Source of the DNA: Sporothrix humicola
Taxonomy: Eukaryota > Ascomycota > Sordariomycetes > Ophiostomatales > Ophiostomataceae
Direction of reading: 5' to 3'
DNA length: 64,000 bases
Assembly: GCA_021396245.1 (NCBI GenBank)
Contig: WNYE01000097.1
Coordinates: 1-64,000 of the forward strand
Each line of letters begins with the position of its first letter. The first letter of the stretch is position 1. Shown piece after piece: positions 1 through 9,618 of this stretch. The notes under the pieces were generated by a model that worked only from the letters and a program-made list of their open reading frames with translations, was not told where the DNA came from and made no database searches. The position numbers and the translations under genes are program-made.

Positions 1-71
1 TGTCACTTTTATTTTATAAAAAATTTTTATTATTTTATAAATTTTTTCTTAAAATATTTTTTTGAATTCCC

Positions 72-74
<3 letters not shown>

Positions 75-113
<39 letters not shown>

Positions 114-148
114 ACAAACACAAACACAAACACAAACACAAACACAAA
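75..148. repeat. poly(A) tract and CAAACA microsatellite
   Basis: A run of about 38 A residues is followed by roughly six tandem CAAACA units. The flanking first 70 bases are strongly AT-rich. Seen directly; it is simple sequence upstream of the first ORF. Confidence 0.9.
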
Positions 149-243
149 ATTATTTATCGACATCTTTCAGCCAGATGATCATCACTCTTATCTCATCGAC
201 ACTCTTTGAGCCCAAACCAACTCCAGAAAGCATACTGTCGACC

Positions 244-981
244 ATGGCCAGCCATAAGAGCAAACGGAGGGTTGTCCAATCCAAAAAATCAAGGGTGGTC
301 GAAAATTACCGAGCAATCGTCCAGAATGCACCGGGAGTTGAGGCCACGACAATTTCCAACGCATTCATCATTTCCGCCACCGATGCCATTGTAAAAAGGG
401 CAGACATTATCGACCAGCATGCACGGAACATTGCAGACACGGCGGATGACATTAGAATAGATGCCAAATATGGTCCTATGCGCAACGACGCAGACGGAGA
501 CATTGCCTTGCGGCGGGAATACCAAAAACGATACGACTGCGCGCTTGAAGCAGCAAGAGCCGGGTATGGGGCAATAAATAGTGCATCTTTGGCTGCTCAC
601 GTTGTGAAAAGACTCGTTTACGAGGCCCTTTCCAGTAACAGTTATGCTATTTACGGCGACGAAGCACCGCCGCGTCCCCGCTTTGGGCTTCCAATGGTCT
701 TGATGGGAGGGATGGGGGCGTTGGGCTTCTCGTCGTCGGCGTGCACCATTCTATCATGGTCCTTGGACCATATGAGAGATACAGAGTCCCGTTTAAGACT
801 ACCAGTACCAGACAGGTCCCTGGGATTATTTGTCGAGGATCTCCGACCAAATCTGGAGGCCATCAACATCGGCCTACAGGCAACAAGTGACAAATTAGAA
901 CTTATCCAAAAGTTAATCACTTGCCCAAAACGTCGCTGGTGGCAGCGCACAAGAGAAGAAAAGCAACCCGGGGGGAAATGA
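244..981 (+). CDS. unrecognised protein, probably frameshifted near its 3' end
   Basis: An ORF of 245 codons from the ATG at 244; an in-frame ATG at 175 gives a longer form, but 244 has a good context (ACCATGG). The N-terminus is basic. The middle is predicted helical and one hydrophobic stretch lies near residues 150-175 (rich in Met, Gly, Leu). I recognise no domain. It stops at TGA 979-981 directly after a CCCGGGGGG tract. The +1 frame stays open for about 40 more codons to TGA 1106-1108 and looks protein-like there (hydrophobic and amphipathic, ending in a basic tail). This suggests an indel in the G tract, from either a sequencing error or a real mutation. It could also be a genuine short protein. 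Function unknown. Confidence 0.5.
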   Translation: MASHKSKRRVVQSKKSRVVENYRAIVQNAPGVEATTISNAFIISATDAIVKRADIIDQHARNIADTADDIRIDAKYGPMRNDADGDIALRREYQKRYDCALEAARAGYGAINSASLAAHVVKRLVYEALSSNSYAIYGDEAPPRPRFGLPMVLMGGMGALGFSSSACTILSWSLDHMRDTESRLRLPVPDRSLGLFVEDLRPNLEAINIGLQATSDKLELIQKLITCPKRRWWQRTREEKQPGGK

Positions 982-1108
982 CATATTCTCGGCGGGCATA
1001 CTGGAACTGATGGGACAAATACTCAATGGTGCCGCATACAGTCTTGTGGACGCAAGTACGATTCTTCGTCACGGTCGCAGGGTGCTCGATGGCGCCAAGC
1101 GGTCTTGA

Positions 1109-1603
1109 GATCTTCTGTCTAGCAAGGCCATAATTAAATGCTACGGGTCTCTTACTTTACTCCTCATCTGAAAGATGCACTATTGGCTGAGAAGACAGAG
1201 CACGGTTAACGGACGGCCAAGTTCTTCATACCTCCAGTTCCAGTACTACCACTGGCTCTGAATGCAAACTGTAATATTTTGCTTCTTTTTTCTTACGTTT
1301 TATCTCGTACCCAGCGGCTCTTTGAAGTCCTGCGGGGACATTTTAATGCCTTGCCGTCGATACCCTGGTAAGGCTAGCAATCCCGAATATTGACGACATA
1401 TGGACGCGGAAAATTAAAGATAAGAATGTTTTCATTATTGTCATAAATATACTTGAAATAAAACAGCGATGCAATGATAGAAGATACAGGTGGATATGAG
1501 ACAGATAGATAAGAAATGGAAAATTAAAAATAAGAAACGAATGAAATGACGCGGTGAGTGATCTGTTTCTCTTTCTCCTTCGAACAACACGATTTTCTAG
1601 GTA
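1109..1603. other. intergenic region
   Basis: No convincing ORF. It probably carries the 3' ends of the two flanking genes, which converge here. The section near 1420-1540 is A-rich. Confidence 0.5.
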
Positions 1604-2807
1604 TCAGTTATTGTTACCGGACGGCAACTCGACGGCATAGGCATTGTAGCCCCTATTGTGGTCGAACGATGTCTTGTATTTTTCGGCTGATGTGTCTGCT
1701 TCGTGGTATACATTCGGGTACATTTGCTGTGGCAGGCCTGGTGCGGGTGGTGGCCGTGGTGGAGGACCTCCGTATGGATTTTGGACGCCATATTGTCCTT
1801 GCGGTGCATAAGGCGGCGCGGGTGGAAATGGCGTTGTTGATGGTGAGATGGATGGTGGTGAGTTAAACGTGGACGAGGAGGAAGATCCGTTCTTCTTTTT
1901 AATGTTATTCGATCGGTTGCGCTTGATGATGAAAACGACGGCGACGACTGAGCCACAAAGCAGGGCCAGGCCACCGAGAACACCACCAATGATGGCACCG
2001 AGATTGCTGCTACCTCCGCCAGACGGGGTAGGTGATTGTGACGCATGGTTTGAACTACCGGAGCTGACACCAGCTGGAGTCTGTGTCTGTGTTTGAGTTT
2101 GTGTGGCAGACGTCGTCGTTGAGGAATCATCAGTTGGGGCCTGGGCAGTCTTCCGTGACGTTGTTGCCTTGGATGATGTGGACGACGAGGTGCTCGTGCT
2201 TGTCGAGGTCGTCGACGTGGAAGTTGTCGAGGGTGTAAAGGTTGGTGTGACAACATAGTGATCAGTCTTTGGCAGATTGCCGCAGGCGACGTATGCATAG
2301 GTCTGGTCGACGCCAAAAGTCAACATTGCAGTTGAACAGTAGGCAGTATTTTTGCCAGAGACAGGGCTAAAGTGCGTTAGTTGGATGCAGGTTTATTATG
2401 GAAGGAAGAAGAACTGACCATGTAATTGTCAATAGGCCAGATCCCGGATTGGCTTTGCATATGCTTGTGCATGTGCCCGAGTCAAAACACGCTGCAGCCA
2501 GACCGCAATCTGTGGCGGCAATCACGGTCGTGGGACAGAATCCCCAGATGCCGTGGTCCGTGTCAACACGACAGTCGAACCCGGGCTGGGCTGAACGGGG
2601 AGAATTGGCATTGCCATCTTGGTAGCCACAAGTGATGAGCTGAGAAACTCCATCGGCTTCTCGGGGAGCCAGAGTCACTCCATATCGAGGTGGTGTTGTT
2701 AATGTTGGTGATGAACTGGTGAGCTCGATGCCTCGTCGTACAGATGCAGCACACGGAAGTGTGTACACGAGCAAAACGTGGACAATGGCACGCAACACAA
2801 GATGCAT
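1604..2807 (-). CDS. single-pass membrane protein with Ser/Thr-rich ectodomain (sensor-like)
   Basis: Two exons, 2419-2807 and 1604-2366, joined across a 52-bp GT-AG intron (2367-2418; donor GTCAGT, branch CTAAC). The phase is consistent and gives 383 residues. The start at 2807 places a hydrophobic signal peptide at residues 1-20; an in-frame ATG at 2831 adds eight residues. A Cys-rich extracellular module follows (about ten Cys in residues 40-165), then a Ser/Thr-rich stalk with TQTQ runs, then a Gly-rich transmembrane helix (GAIIGGVLGGLALL...) with a basic stop-transfer. The cytoplasmic tail is Pro/Tyr-rich. This architecture is widespread in filamentous ascomycetes and resembles Wsc/Mid2-type wall sensors, but I cannot assign it to a named family. 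Ligand and pathway are unknown. Confidence 0.75.
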
Positions 2808-2831
2808 CTTGACAAGTTGTACGACGTCCAA

Positions 2832-4548
2832 AGTCCGGGGAAAGATGGCGAGACAAAGTTGACAGGTGTGACGATGACGATGAAGTCGAGCTTAATGTAA
2901 CAAGTGATCGAAGCCCATGAGTCGTACAGAGAAAGAATGAATAAAACAAAAAAGGAAGGACAACATGAAGCAGACGACAAAACACAAAGGAAGGGAACAG
3001 AAGCAAGAAGAACAGAAAAATACAAAGACAAAATTCACGATGTGATCGTGTAAGTGTACTTGGGGAATTTGGCAATACATATGTAGATCACTTCCACGTA
3101 GAAAACGATACACTCTCAGGCGCTTACGGCCGTGGCCACCATGAAGAGCCAACATCTCGACAAAACAGCATCTTGTCTCCAATCTCGTCGCCAAGTTGAC
3201 GCGAAAATACCTGGCATCGACAATCAAGAGTTCAGATTCGCTGTATGTTTCCTCTGTTTTCATGTTTACAGCTATTTTAGGGGTGTTGGGGGCCAAATTC
3301 ACTGCAGCATAGCGTGTCAAATGCGGGTCCTAGGGGATGGCCAGCGCTTAGAGCAGCGCCCAGGCAGATTGTCATGCAGAGCGGTAATTAAGGGCACTGA
3401 AGGACACGTCGAGGGCAAAGTCATGAGTCTATTGTTTACGCCGGAGTCTATATCTATCGCTGATTATGCCCAGATCTTGACGTTGCACAAAGCATTGCAT
3501 CGACGCGGCGTGAGAATATCGTGTAAAACCGAATGTCACGATAAATCGCCTTGTGTTGGTGTAATTTTAGGTACCGCAACGCCTGCCAAGCTCAAAGCTC
3601 TGGGCTCTTGTAGCTTGGCCAACAGCAGCTTCCAGACCCTTGTAAATTCTATTCGCTGAAAGGACTCTAAATCTGTGACAATGCCGTCCAGCTCAAATGC
3701 ATGCAGGGGCTTCTGTGGCGTCGAGTCTCTTGCCTCTCCTTTTAAGCGCCAAATGAAGCACGTCGCTTCGTGGATATTCTGCCTGGTAATCAATTTGTGC
3801 GGCGTGAGTTCTTTTCAGGAGTTTTGCCTGTTCAAAAAGTGCTGTTGGTTCTGGACTCGGGAATGGTCGATCCTCTGAAGCTCGCTGGTGTTAGTGATTG
3901 AAACAGCCCTCTTTATTCGTTTTTCCTCCGAAGCGCCCACCCCTTGCTGCCATTAGTGCGAGCTTATTTGCGGACCAAAATGTGCTTCCCGTTGTCATTC
4001 CCTGTCTTTCCTCGTCCAGTGCGGATCTTCTCAGCTTTTGCGGCGCGTTTTGCACGTCTTCAGCGTGATTTACAAGCAAATTTGGCAGTGTCACATGACC
4101 CCACTACAGCGCAACTGCCTTCCATTGGGCGTTCTAGCCGCCCGGATTCAGAAACGGTCAACCCGCCGCTTTACCCCTTTTGCGCTAGCGAGCCGCCAAA
4201 AACGACCCTTCAAAACACTTTGAACCTTTCTCTGATGCTCCTGCGCTGCCTCTGTGCTTTGTTACCCTGGCTCCTGTCGTTTTTTGAGGTCCTTTGTGGT
4301 TCTTGCCTTGTCTTTGTCAATGATGAGCTCCCCCTCGCTGTCGCAAAATCTCAAACAAAACATTCTTTCTCCTTCTTTATTCCAACTTTCCTTCTTCAAC
4401 GCTTCCTCAACATCTTCATCAACGTCGACTTAACATGTTGCCGCAGCCCACCGACCTGCGGCCGTCATTTGTTTTATTCCGCCACTCATAACCACGACCT
4501 ACACTTTTCACACAGCCCCTTGGCGATTGAAGAGGCAGATCTCTTGCG
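2832..4548. other. intergenic region between divergent genes
   Basis: A stretch of 1.7 kb. It holds ORFs of up to 175 codons on both strands (for example 3132-3659 on plus and 3536-3793 on minus), but their translations show no recognisable domain and overlap each other. Pyrimidine-rich DNA from about 4250 to 4520 fits the 5' leader of the mannosyltransferase gene. No gene is supported. Confidence 0.5.
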
Positions 4549-5940
4549 ATGCGACGAAAATACCTTTTTGTAGGGCAAATCCTGCTCCTGGTGTTCGTTG
4601 CCAGCGCCCTCTACTTTGGCAGCCATCACATTACACGGCTCCCAGCACCAATACGATTACCAGGAAGCGGCAGCAGCAAGGAGAACGGCGACACATCATA
4701 CACATTCAGCGGCAAGTTCTCTTCCTTGACTTTTGACACTTGACATGTCTTTGTGACAAAATCATGAATCTTCCTTGTCAACACCATGCACTGACCACAT
4801 GATGTTTCAATTTCTCCAGGAATCCTTTCGGCCGAGAACATCACGCGCTACGTGAACAGCATCTTCGACATCAAGAGCGAAGCTCTGCCACGACTCAAAT
4901 GTCCCGACATTCCCTCTCCATCACGATACGACAGCCTCAAGCTGTCGGCCTTTGCGCCAGAAAACGGCCCAGAAATCAAATACTTCTTTGCCATTGACCT
5001 GCGCGACTCAGTGGCACTCCTACCCCGACTCATTGGAAGTGTCGTGGAAACGATAAATTTTCTTGGCCCATCCAGCTGCGTGCTCTCGATTGTCGAAGGC
5101 AACTCCAACGACGGCACCTACGACGTGCTGCAGGCCATCCGGCCGGCACTGGACGAGATCGACACCACCTATTTTCTGCGGTCAAGCGAGATCAACCCTC
5201 AAGAGGGCGACCGGATAGCAAAGCTGGCTGAGCTGAGGAACCTTGCCATCCAACCGCTCGTGGATGGCAATGTGCCAGGGGCCGGCCACGACACGACAGT
5301 TGTTTTCCTGAACGACGTTGCCGCATGCACAGAAGACATCCTGGAGCTCGTCTACCAGCGCCAGAGACTGGGCGCAGACATGACCTGCGGCCTGGACTGG
5401 ACTTACGTGGGTCGTGATCCCACCTTTTACGACGTCTGGGTCGCCCGCGGCATGAACGGCGACTCCTTCTTTGAGATCCCGGCCGACGGCAACTGGAACT
5501 CGGCCTGGAACCTGTTTTGGAACAACGATGTCGCCAAAGCTAGCCTCGCAGAACATAAGCCCTTCCAGGTGTTCTCCTGCTGGGACGGCGCTGCTGTTTT
5601 CACAGCCAAGCCCTTGTTGGATGCTGCATCATCCATCCGGTTCCGCGGTCCGCGTGACGGAGAGTGCAAGCAGGGCGAGCCACAGCTGTTCTGCAAGGAC
5701 ATGTGGTACTATGGCTACGGCAAGATCGCCGTCGTGCCGAGCGTCAACCTCGAGTACTCTGATGCCAACGCCGAGAGAATTAAGGATCTCAAGGGCTACA
5801 CGTCACGATGGACGGGTGAGGGGGCAGACGACGAGAACAAGGACAAGATTGAGTGGCAAAAGTCGCCGCCAGAGAATGTTAAGTGCATTCCGTCCTACGA
5901 CTCTCAAAGTTTCCGGCCATGGAACGAGACCATGGGCTAG
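4549..5940 (+). CDS. GT69 alpha-1,3-mannosyltransferase, CMT1/CAP59 family
   Basis: Exons 4549-4711 and 4820-5940 encode 427 residues. Residues 1-28 form an N-terminal signal anchor (basic MRRKY followed by a hydrophobic run), as expected for a type II Golgi glycosyltransferase. The catalytic region matches the cryptococcal mannosyltransferase 1 / CAP59 family: the FFAIDLRDS block, the VEGNSNDGTYD block, FLNDVAACTEDI, the DMTCGLDW segment and the CWDGAAVF segment. Family members transfer mannose in alpha-1,3 linkage to wall or capsule glycans; the acceptor here is unknown. The only intron phase that works uses a GC donor (GCAAGT at 4712) with a CAG acceptor at 4817-4819, so this is a GC-AG intron. 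Conventional GT donors nearby break the frame or lose conserved sequence. Confidence 0.88.
4712..4819 (+). other. GC-AG intron of the mannosyltransferase gene
   Basis: 108 bp. The donor GCAAGT fits the consensus of GC-AG introns, a CTGAC branch-like site lies about 25 bases before the CAG acceptor, and the join restores one Gly codon. The GT at 4716 is out of phase with this acceptor. Confidence 0.75.
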
Positions 5941-6255
5941 ATGTTCATGGCTGGGTCTGCATTTTTGGGTTAATTTTTGGTTCAGTCTTGTAGGAATTTC
6001 TATTTACATCGCAAACATATAGCGAGCGAGTTTGGGTATTATCTAGGAGTACGGGAGTTATTAAACCTACAGTTTTATTCGACTTATCACTCTTTACTTT
6101 GTACAGTTGAAACTGTCCCGGAAGCCGACAGATTTTATGTGATATTTCTTTAATATTGAATTAACAACCAGTTCAAACTATTATACATGCAAACAAACTA
6201 ACTTTTGCCGTTATCAAACCTTTTCTTATCGTGCAAAATATTACCAAGTTATTTC
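5941..6255. other. 3' intergenic region
   Basis: AT-rich DNA between two converging coding regions. No ORF or motif of note. Confidence 0.6.
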
Positions 6256-6918
6256 CTAGTTGAGCGTGGACGGTTTGAAGTTGTCCTGAAACTGCTCATA
6301 GCTTCGATCTCGTACTTGTGCGTATGTTAACTTCCCAGGCTTGGCCTCTTGTATTTGCTGTTCCACCCAGTGCCGGTCCACATCCACCAGCATTCGTAAT
6401 AATCTTGCGGCAAGAACATCGTCGCTGAAATCCGTGCCCACAGACTGCAGCTCGTTGGTGATTTCGTCGTATTTGTTGACAAAGAGTCTTGCGTTGCCAT
6501 TAAAGTGCCATGGAGTGAGGGCCAGCAACTGGCGCATGAGATCATTGGCCCGTTTCTGCATTGCCTTGTTCACATAGCGCTTGACGTCTCTCCACAAAAC
6601 GGAAGCTGGTTCGGAGCTCAGTCTGGGCTCGCCCTTGGGCCAAACACCGGCTGTCAAATAGTCGACCTTTCGCACGGCATCGAAAACCAGCTGGCAGGCG
6701 TCCAAACGTTCTGCTTTCCAAGTGTCCATGGCGGCGTCGTTCTGGAGTGGGTCCTCTGTGGTTGCAGGCGGCAGAACGGGGACTTGGAGCCACGGCAAAA
6801 GGCCCTTGGCGCGGAACGTGTCGTTGACCGACGACTGCCACGACTGGTATTCTGCGAGCGTGCGAAAAGGGCATTTGTCGTGTGGAAGCACCTTTTCGCT
6901 GTCGCTGTGATACACCAT
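6256..6918 (-). CDS. copia-type Gag-like protein (solitary, no pol)
   Basis: An intact ORF of 220 residues from the ATG at 6918; the frame stays open to 7050, giving up to 264. The layout matches the Gag polyprotein domain of Ty1/copia elements (UBN2-like): an N-terminal W-containing block (YQSWQSSVNDTFRAKGLLPW), a central region with paired Trp and helical repeats, the NKYDEITNELQSVGTDFSDD block, then LLRMLVDVDRHWVEQQIQ. In copia Gag these form the capsid fold. No CCHC zinc knuckle, protease, integrase or reverse transcriptase follows, and I see no LTRs. It is either a relic that has stayed open or a domesticated Gag. Assignment rests on the domain pattern, not on a search. Confidence 0.6.
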   Translation of the reverse strand: MVYHSDSEKVLPHDKCPFRTLAEYQSWQSSVNDTFRAKGLLPWLQVPVLPPATTEDPLQNDAAMDTWKAERLDACQLVFDAVRKVDYLTAGVWPKGEPRLSSEPASVLWRDVKRYVNKAMQKRANDLMRQLLALTPWHFNGNARLFVNKYDEITNELQSVGTDFSDDVLAARLLRMLVDVDRHWVEQQIQEAKPGKLTYAQVRDRSYEQFQDNFKPSTLN

Positions 6919-7478
6919 GGTGGGCGTGGGTTTGGGGGCGGAAACAGGTTGTGCGACGTGATGGTGGCCAGCTGTGATTCCACGGAGTACACCAACGGTT
7001 ATTGTTTTGTTGAGAAAAGGGGTGGAATTGGCCGAAATCGCAAGCTGCATTTACTTAGTCTAGGTTCGCAGTCACATGACACGACTGGACCAAATATGCA
7101 CAATAAGCCACTTCGTGGGTCACTCCACGTGACCACCTTTTTGGGACGGTACATTCATCCATACGACCTCAAAAAGATCTTACATCATCAATCCACGAAA
7201 CAGAGAATAACCAAAAAAAAAAAAAAAATCAGATAAATTTGTTATAAAGGCCCAAAGCCCTTCTAATGATTTCAAAGAAGCCAATAGGACTCACTGTGCG
7301 CCAGAAATATGTAAAAACATGCCTACTTAAGTTACCATAGGAGACCGGAGCTGTTCATCCAACAAAGCGCATGAATTGCGACTTTCATCCCAAGATAGAC
7401 GGATATCGTCTTGTGTAGTCTCCTGTAATTCATCTGTATGGTTGCGGTAACATTCACTCACAAAAAGACCAGATGAAT
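6919..7478. other. intergenic region between Gag-like ORFs
   Basis: The first 130 bases are an open extension of the Gag-like frame. The rest is AT-rich with an A run near 7212-7228. No other coding signal. Confidence 0.5.
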
Positions 7479-8182
7479 TTATACGTTGATGCTGGCCTGA
7501 TTTGGTGTTGGTACTCCTTTTTGTGCGTCGAGGAAGGCCACCAGGATTATCTTGGCCGTCCGAAATTCGAGGAGACCTTCCGCGGCAAGCGTCTGGAACG
7601 TGCTTATTTGGGCTACCATTGACTCAGGAACCAGTGGCATCAACGCATCGAACGCACATGCTGAAAACTGCTGATCGGGCATGGCGTACTTGGTTGCATC
7701 TGCGGCGTCTTTGATTTGCTGGAGCCGGTGCAGAAACGATGCGGCCGGTTCCGAATCGCGAACGGTTAATGTATCAAATCTGTTCTTGGCCCGAAGAGCC
7801 ATCGCTTCGTAGATCCCCTGCCACAACTTATAGGCACTGAGATGACTGTAGTCACCGCAGTATTGTCGTCGAACCATTTTTTTAATCTGAGGCTTCAGAT
7901 GGCGGTCTTTATTGTCTGAATCAGGGGCTTTTCGTTCTCGGGATTGCGATCTCGTTTTCTTTTCTGGGGTGCAAGCAGGTATTGCTCCCAGCCGTACTTG
8001 AAACACAAGACGAATAGAGACCTTCTCCAGTGAACATAAGTTGCCATCGTGGGACCGTCAAGCCTGAAAAGTGGGTAATTGGGCGGCGCATTGACAGGAC
8101 TGGGTGGCTTGTTGACAGGACTTGGTGGAGAACTGGCCGGCGTGTAGATGGGGCTGGACGACGTGCTGGAACTAACCGACAT
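7479..8182 (-). pseudogene. broken copia-type Gag-like gene
   Basis: Two overlapping frames together give one Gag-like protein. Frame A (ATG at 8182, Ser/Pro-rich start, then NYPLFRLDGPTMATYVHWRR) runs into a TGA at 7895-7897. Past that stop, frame A still reads W-F-D-D-N-T-A-V, typical of the next Gag block. Frame B resumes the Gag pattern from about 7860 (SAYKLWQGIYEAM, then a helical block with SFLHRLQQIKDA) to the stop at 7479. The gene therefore carries at least one in-frame stop plus a frameshift near the A7 tract at about 7876-7882. No zinc knuckle or pol region is present. It lies in tandem with the intact Gag-like ORF and on the same strand, so the two probably descend from related insertions. 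Confidence 0.55.
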
Positions 8183-8541
8183 AGTGACGGATGTTAGTGA
8201 GTAGGAATATCGGGTGCGGTTGCTGTCGTATATATATGCCGAGCAATGTTTGAGGTAGGGAGGTGTGTCAAAGTAAGTGGTTGTGTTTGTCAGCTAGCAA
8301 GAATATGATCGTTGAGTTGACCTTGGCTACTGGCCACGACATAACAAAACAGTAAACGGCAACACCGCCCTGCCATCCAAAATTCCAAAAGGGGAAACTG
8401 CAAATTATTGCTGTATCAAAAGGAAAGAGCTTGTGTCCACGACACGAAATTTGCACCTGCCTTTCTGCTTGCCATCCGCCCCTTCCGTACTAACAGGTAT
8501 CTAAAAGACTAATCAGCCTACAACACCACCGCCCTTTCCTA
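8183..8541. other. intergenic region
   Basis: No ORF with recognisable content. A TATA-like stretch (tatatata) lies at about 8228-8237, some 50 bases upstream of the broken Gag-like frame. Confidence 0.45.
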
Positions 8542-9523
8542 TTAACTGTGCCGATTCTCACGCAGCTTTTCCATCTTCATGACACGCTGGAATAACCTGT
8601 CGCCAAGGAGAGGCTCCAGCCCATGACTCCCAGAAAAACCCTTGGGCATCTTGGTCGCCGCCGTCTTCCGCTTGTCCCAGTCCAGACACGCCTGCTCATA
8701 AATGTTTGTGGTTTTGGTGAGACAAAGTACAAAAGGTTTTTTGTGACGCTGCACCTCGATGCTACAATCAACGCCATCCTTGGCAAGCTGCTGTTCAATG
8801 TGCTCATGAAGCTCCTCGTCTGCACGGACGGGAGTAGGTTGTCTCGTGCTCGTTGGCTAGGAATAAGTTGATGCCATTGCAACTGTCGCACTCGCAGCTC
8901 ATCTTAGGGCGCGCAAGATTTGGCTTCTGGGGATACATGCCAACAGCCACAACCAGGTAGGCTTCCAGCACGGCGACAAACATTCTTTGGTATGGCGGCA
9001 GCTCAGACCATTCAGGCGGGCCTGCTTCCTCTACGCTGGGTTCGCTGGACGTCTCAAGAATCCGGTCTTTGAGAAGAGGCACGAGCAGTTTGAGGAAGGG
9101 TATCCAAAGCTGCAACAGGGCGCAATGTTTCTTAAACTTGTCGTCCTTGTCGTCTGTCTCGGCTGCCATAACGGGCATGTTGCTAGCGATCTTGGCGGCC
9201 AGGTTCATGGCAAAGTGCGGCGAGCCAGAGGTCATCAGCTGCTCAAAAAAGCTGCTGAACCACTCAAAATCGACAGCCACACCCATCAGATCCTGTTCAG
9301 ACTCCGCCCAGAGGACTTTGCGGCCCGGTGTCTTTGTGTAGTAGTATTTGCCTCCAGCTTTCGTCAATTCTGAGCTGACTGTGCGTGTGGACATTAGTGT
9401 TGTGACGTCCATCTTGAGAATAACGGACTCGGTCAGATTTTTGTACAATTGCCGGCACAGTTCACCCTGCTCTGTGCCGACAGCTTGTGGCATCTTCTCT
9501 GCAAATGCAGACAAGCAGCCCAA
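8542..9523 (-). pseudogene. frameshifted C-terminal fragment of a large fungal 2OG-oxygenase-associated protein
   Basis: The upstream frame (about 9550 down to 8804) carries a helical region, then the hallmark CECDSCNGINLFLANE block (Cys-x-Cys-x2-Cys followed by a Leu-rich segment). It then stops. The continuation (DEELHEHIEQQLAKDG, LCLTKTTNIYEQACLDWDKR) is in a second frame from about 8840 to 8542. This order, a Cys cluster then an H-rich segment then a TLVVTK-like strand then a Trp-containing helix, is what I recall at the C-terminus of large fungal proteins annotated with 2OG-Fe(II) oxygenase domains. The N-terminal oxygenase part is absent; stops occur in all frames just upstream of about 9560. 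So the fragment is both truncated and frameshifted (break between 8820 and 8845). The family name is from memory. Confidence 0.5.
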
Positions 9524-9618
9524 GGAGAACGCTGAGCGGGCCGTCCATTGCCCTCAACTGATATTGATTCATCGGTATCGTGGTCTGAATTCAGACCGGA
9601 CAAGATGAAACTGTACAA

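Noticed and set aside
3132..3793. ORFs of 175 (plus) and 85 (minus) codons in the intergenic region
   Set aside because: They overlap, lack recognisable domains or splice continuation, and sit where promoters are expected.
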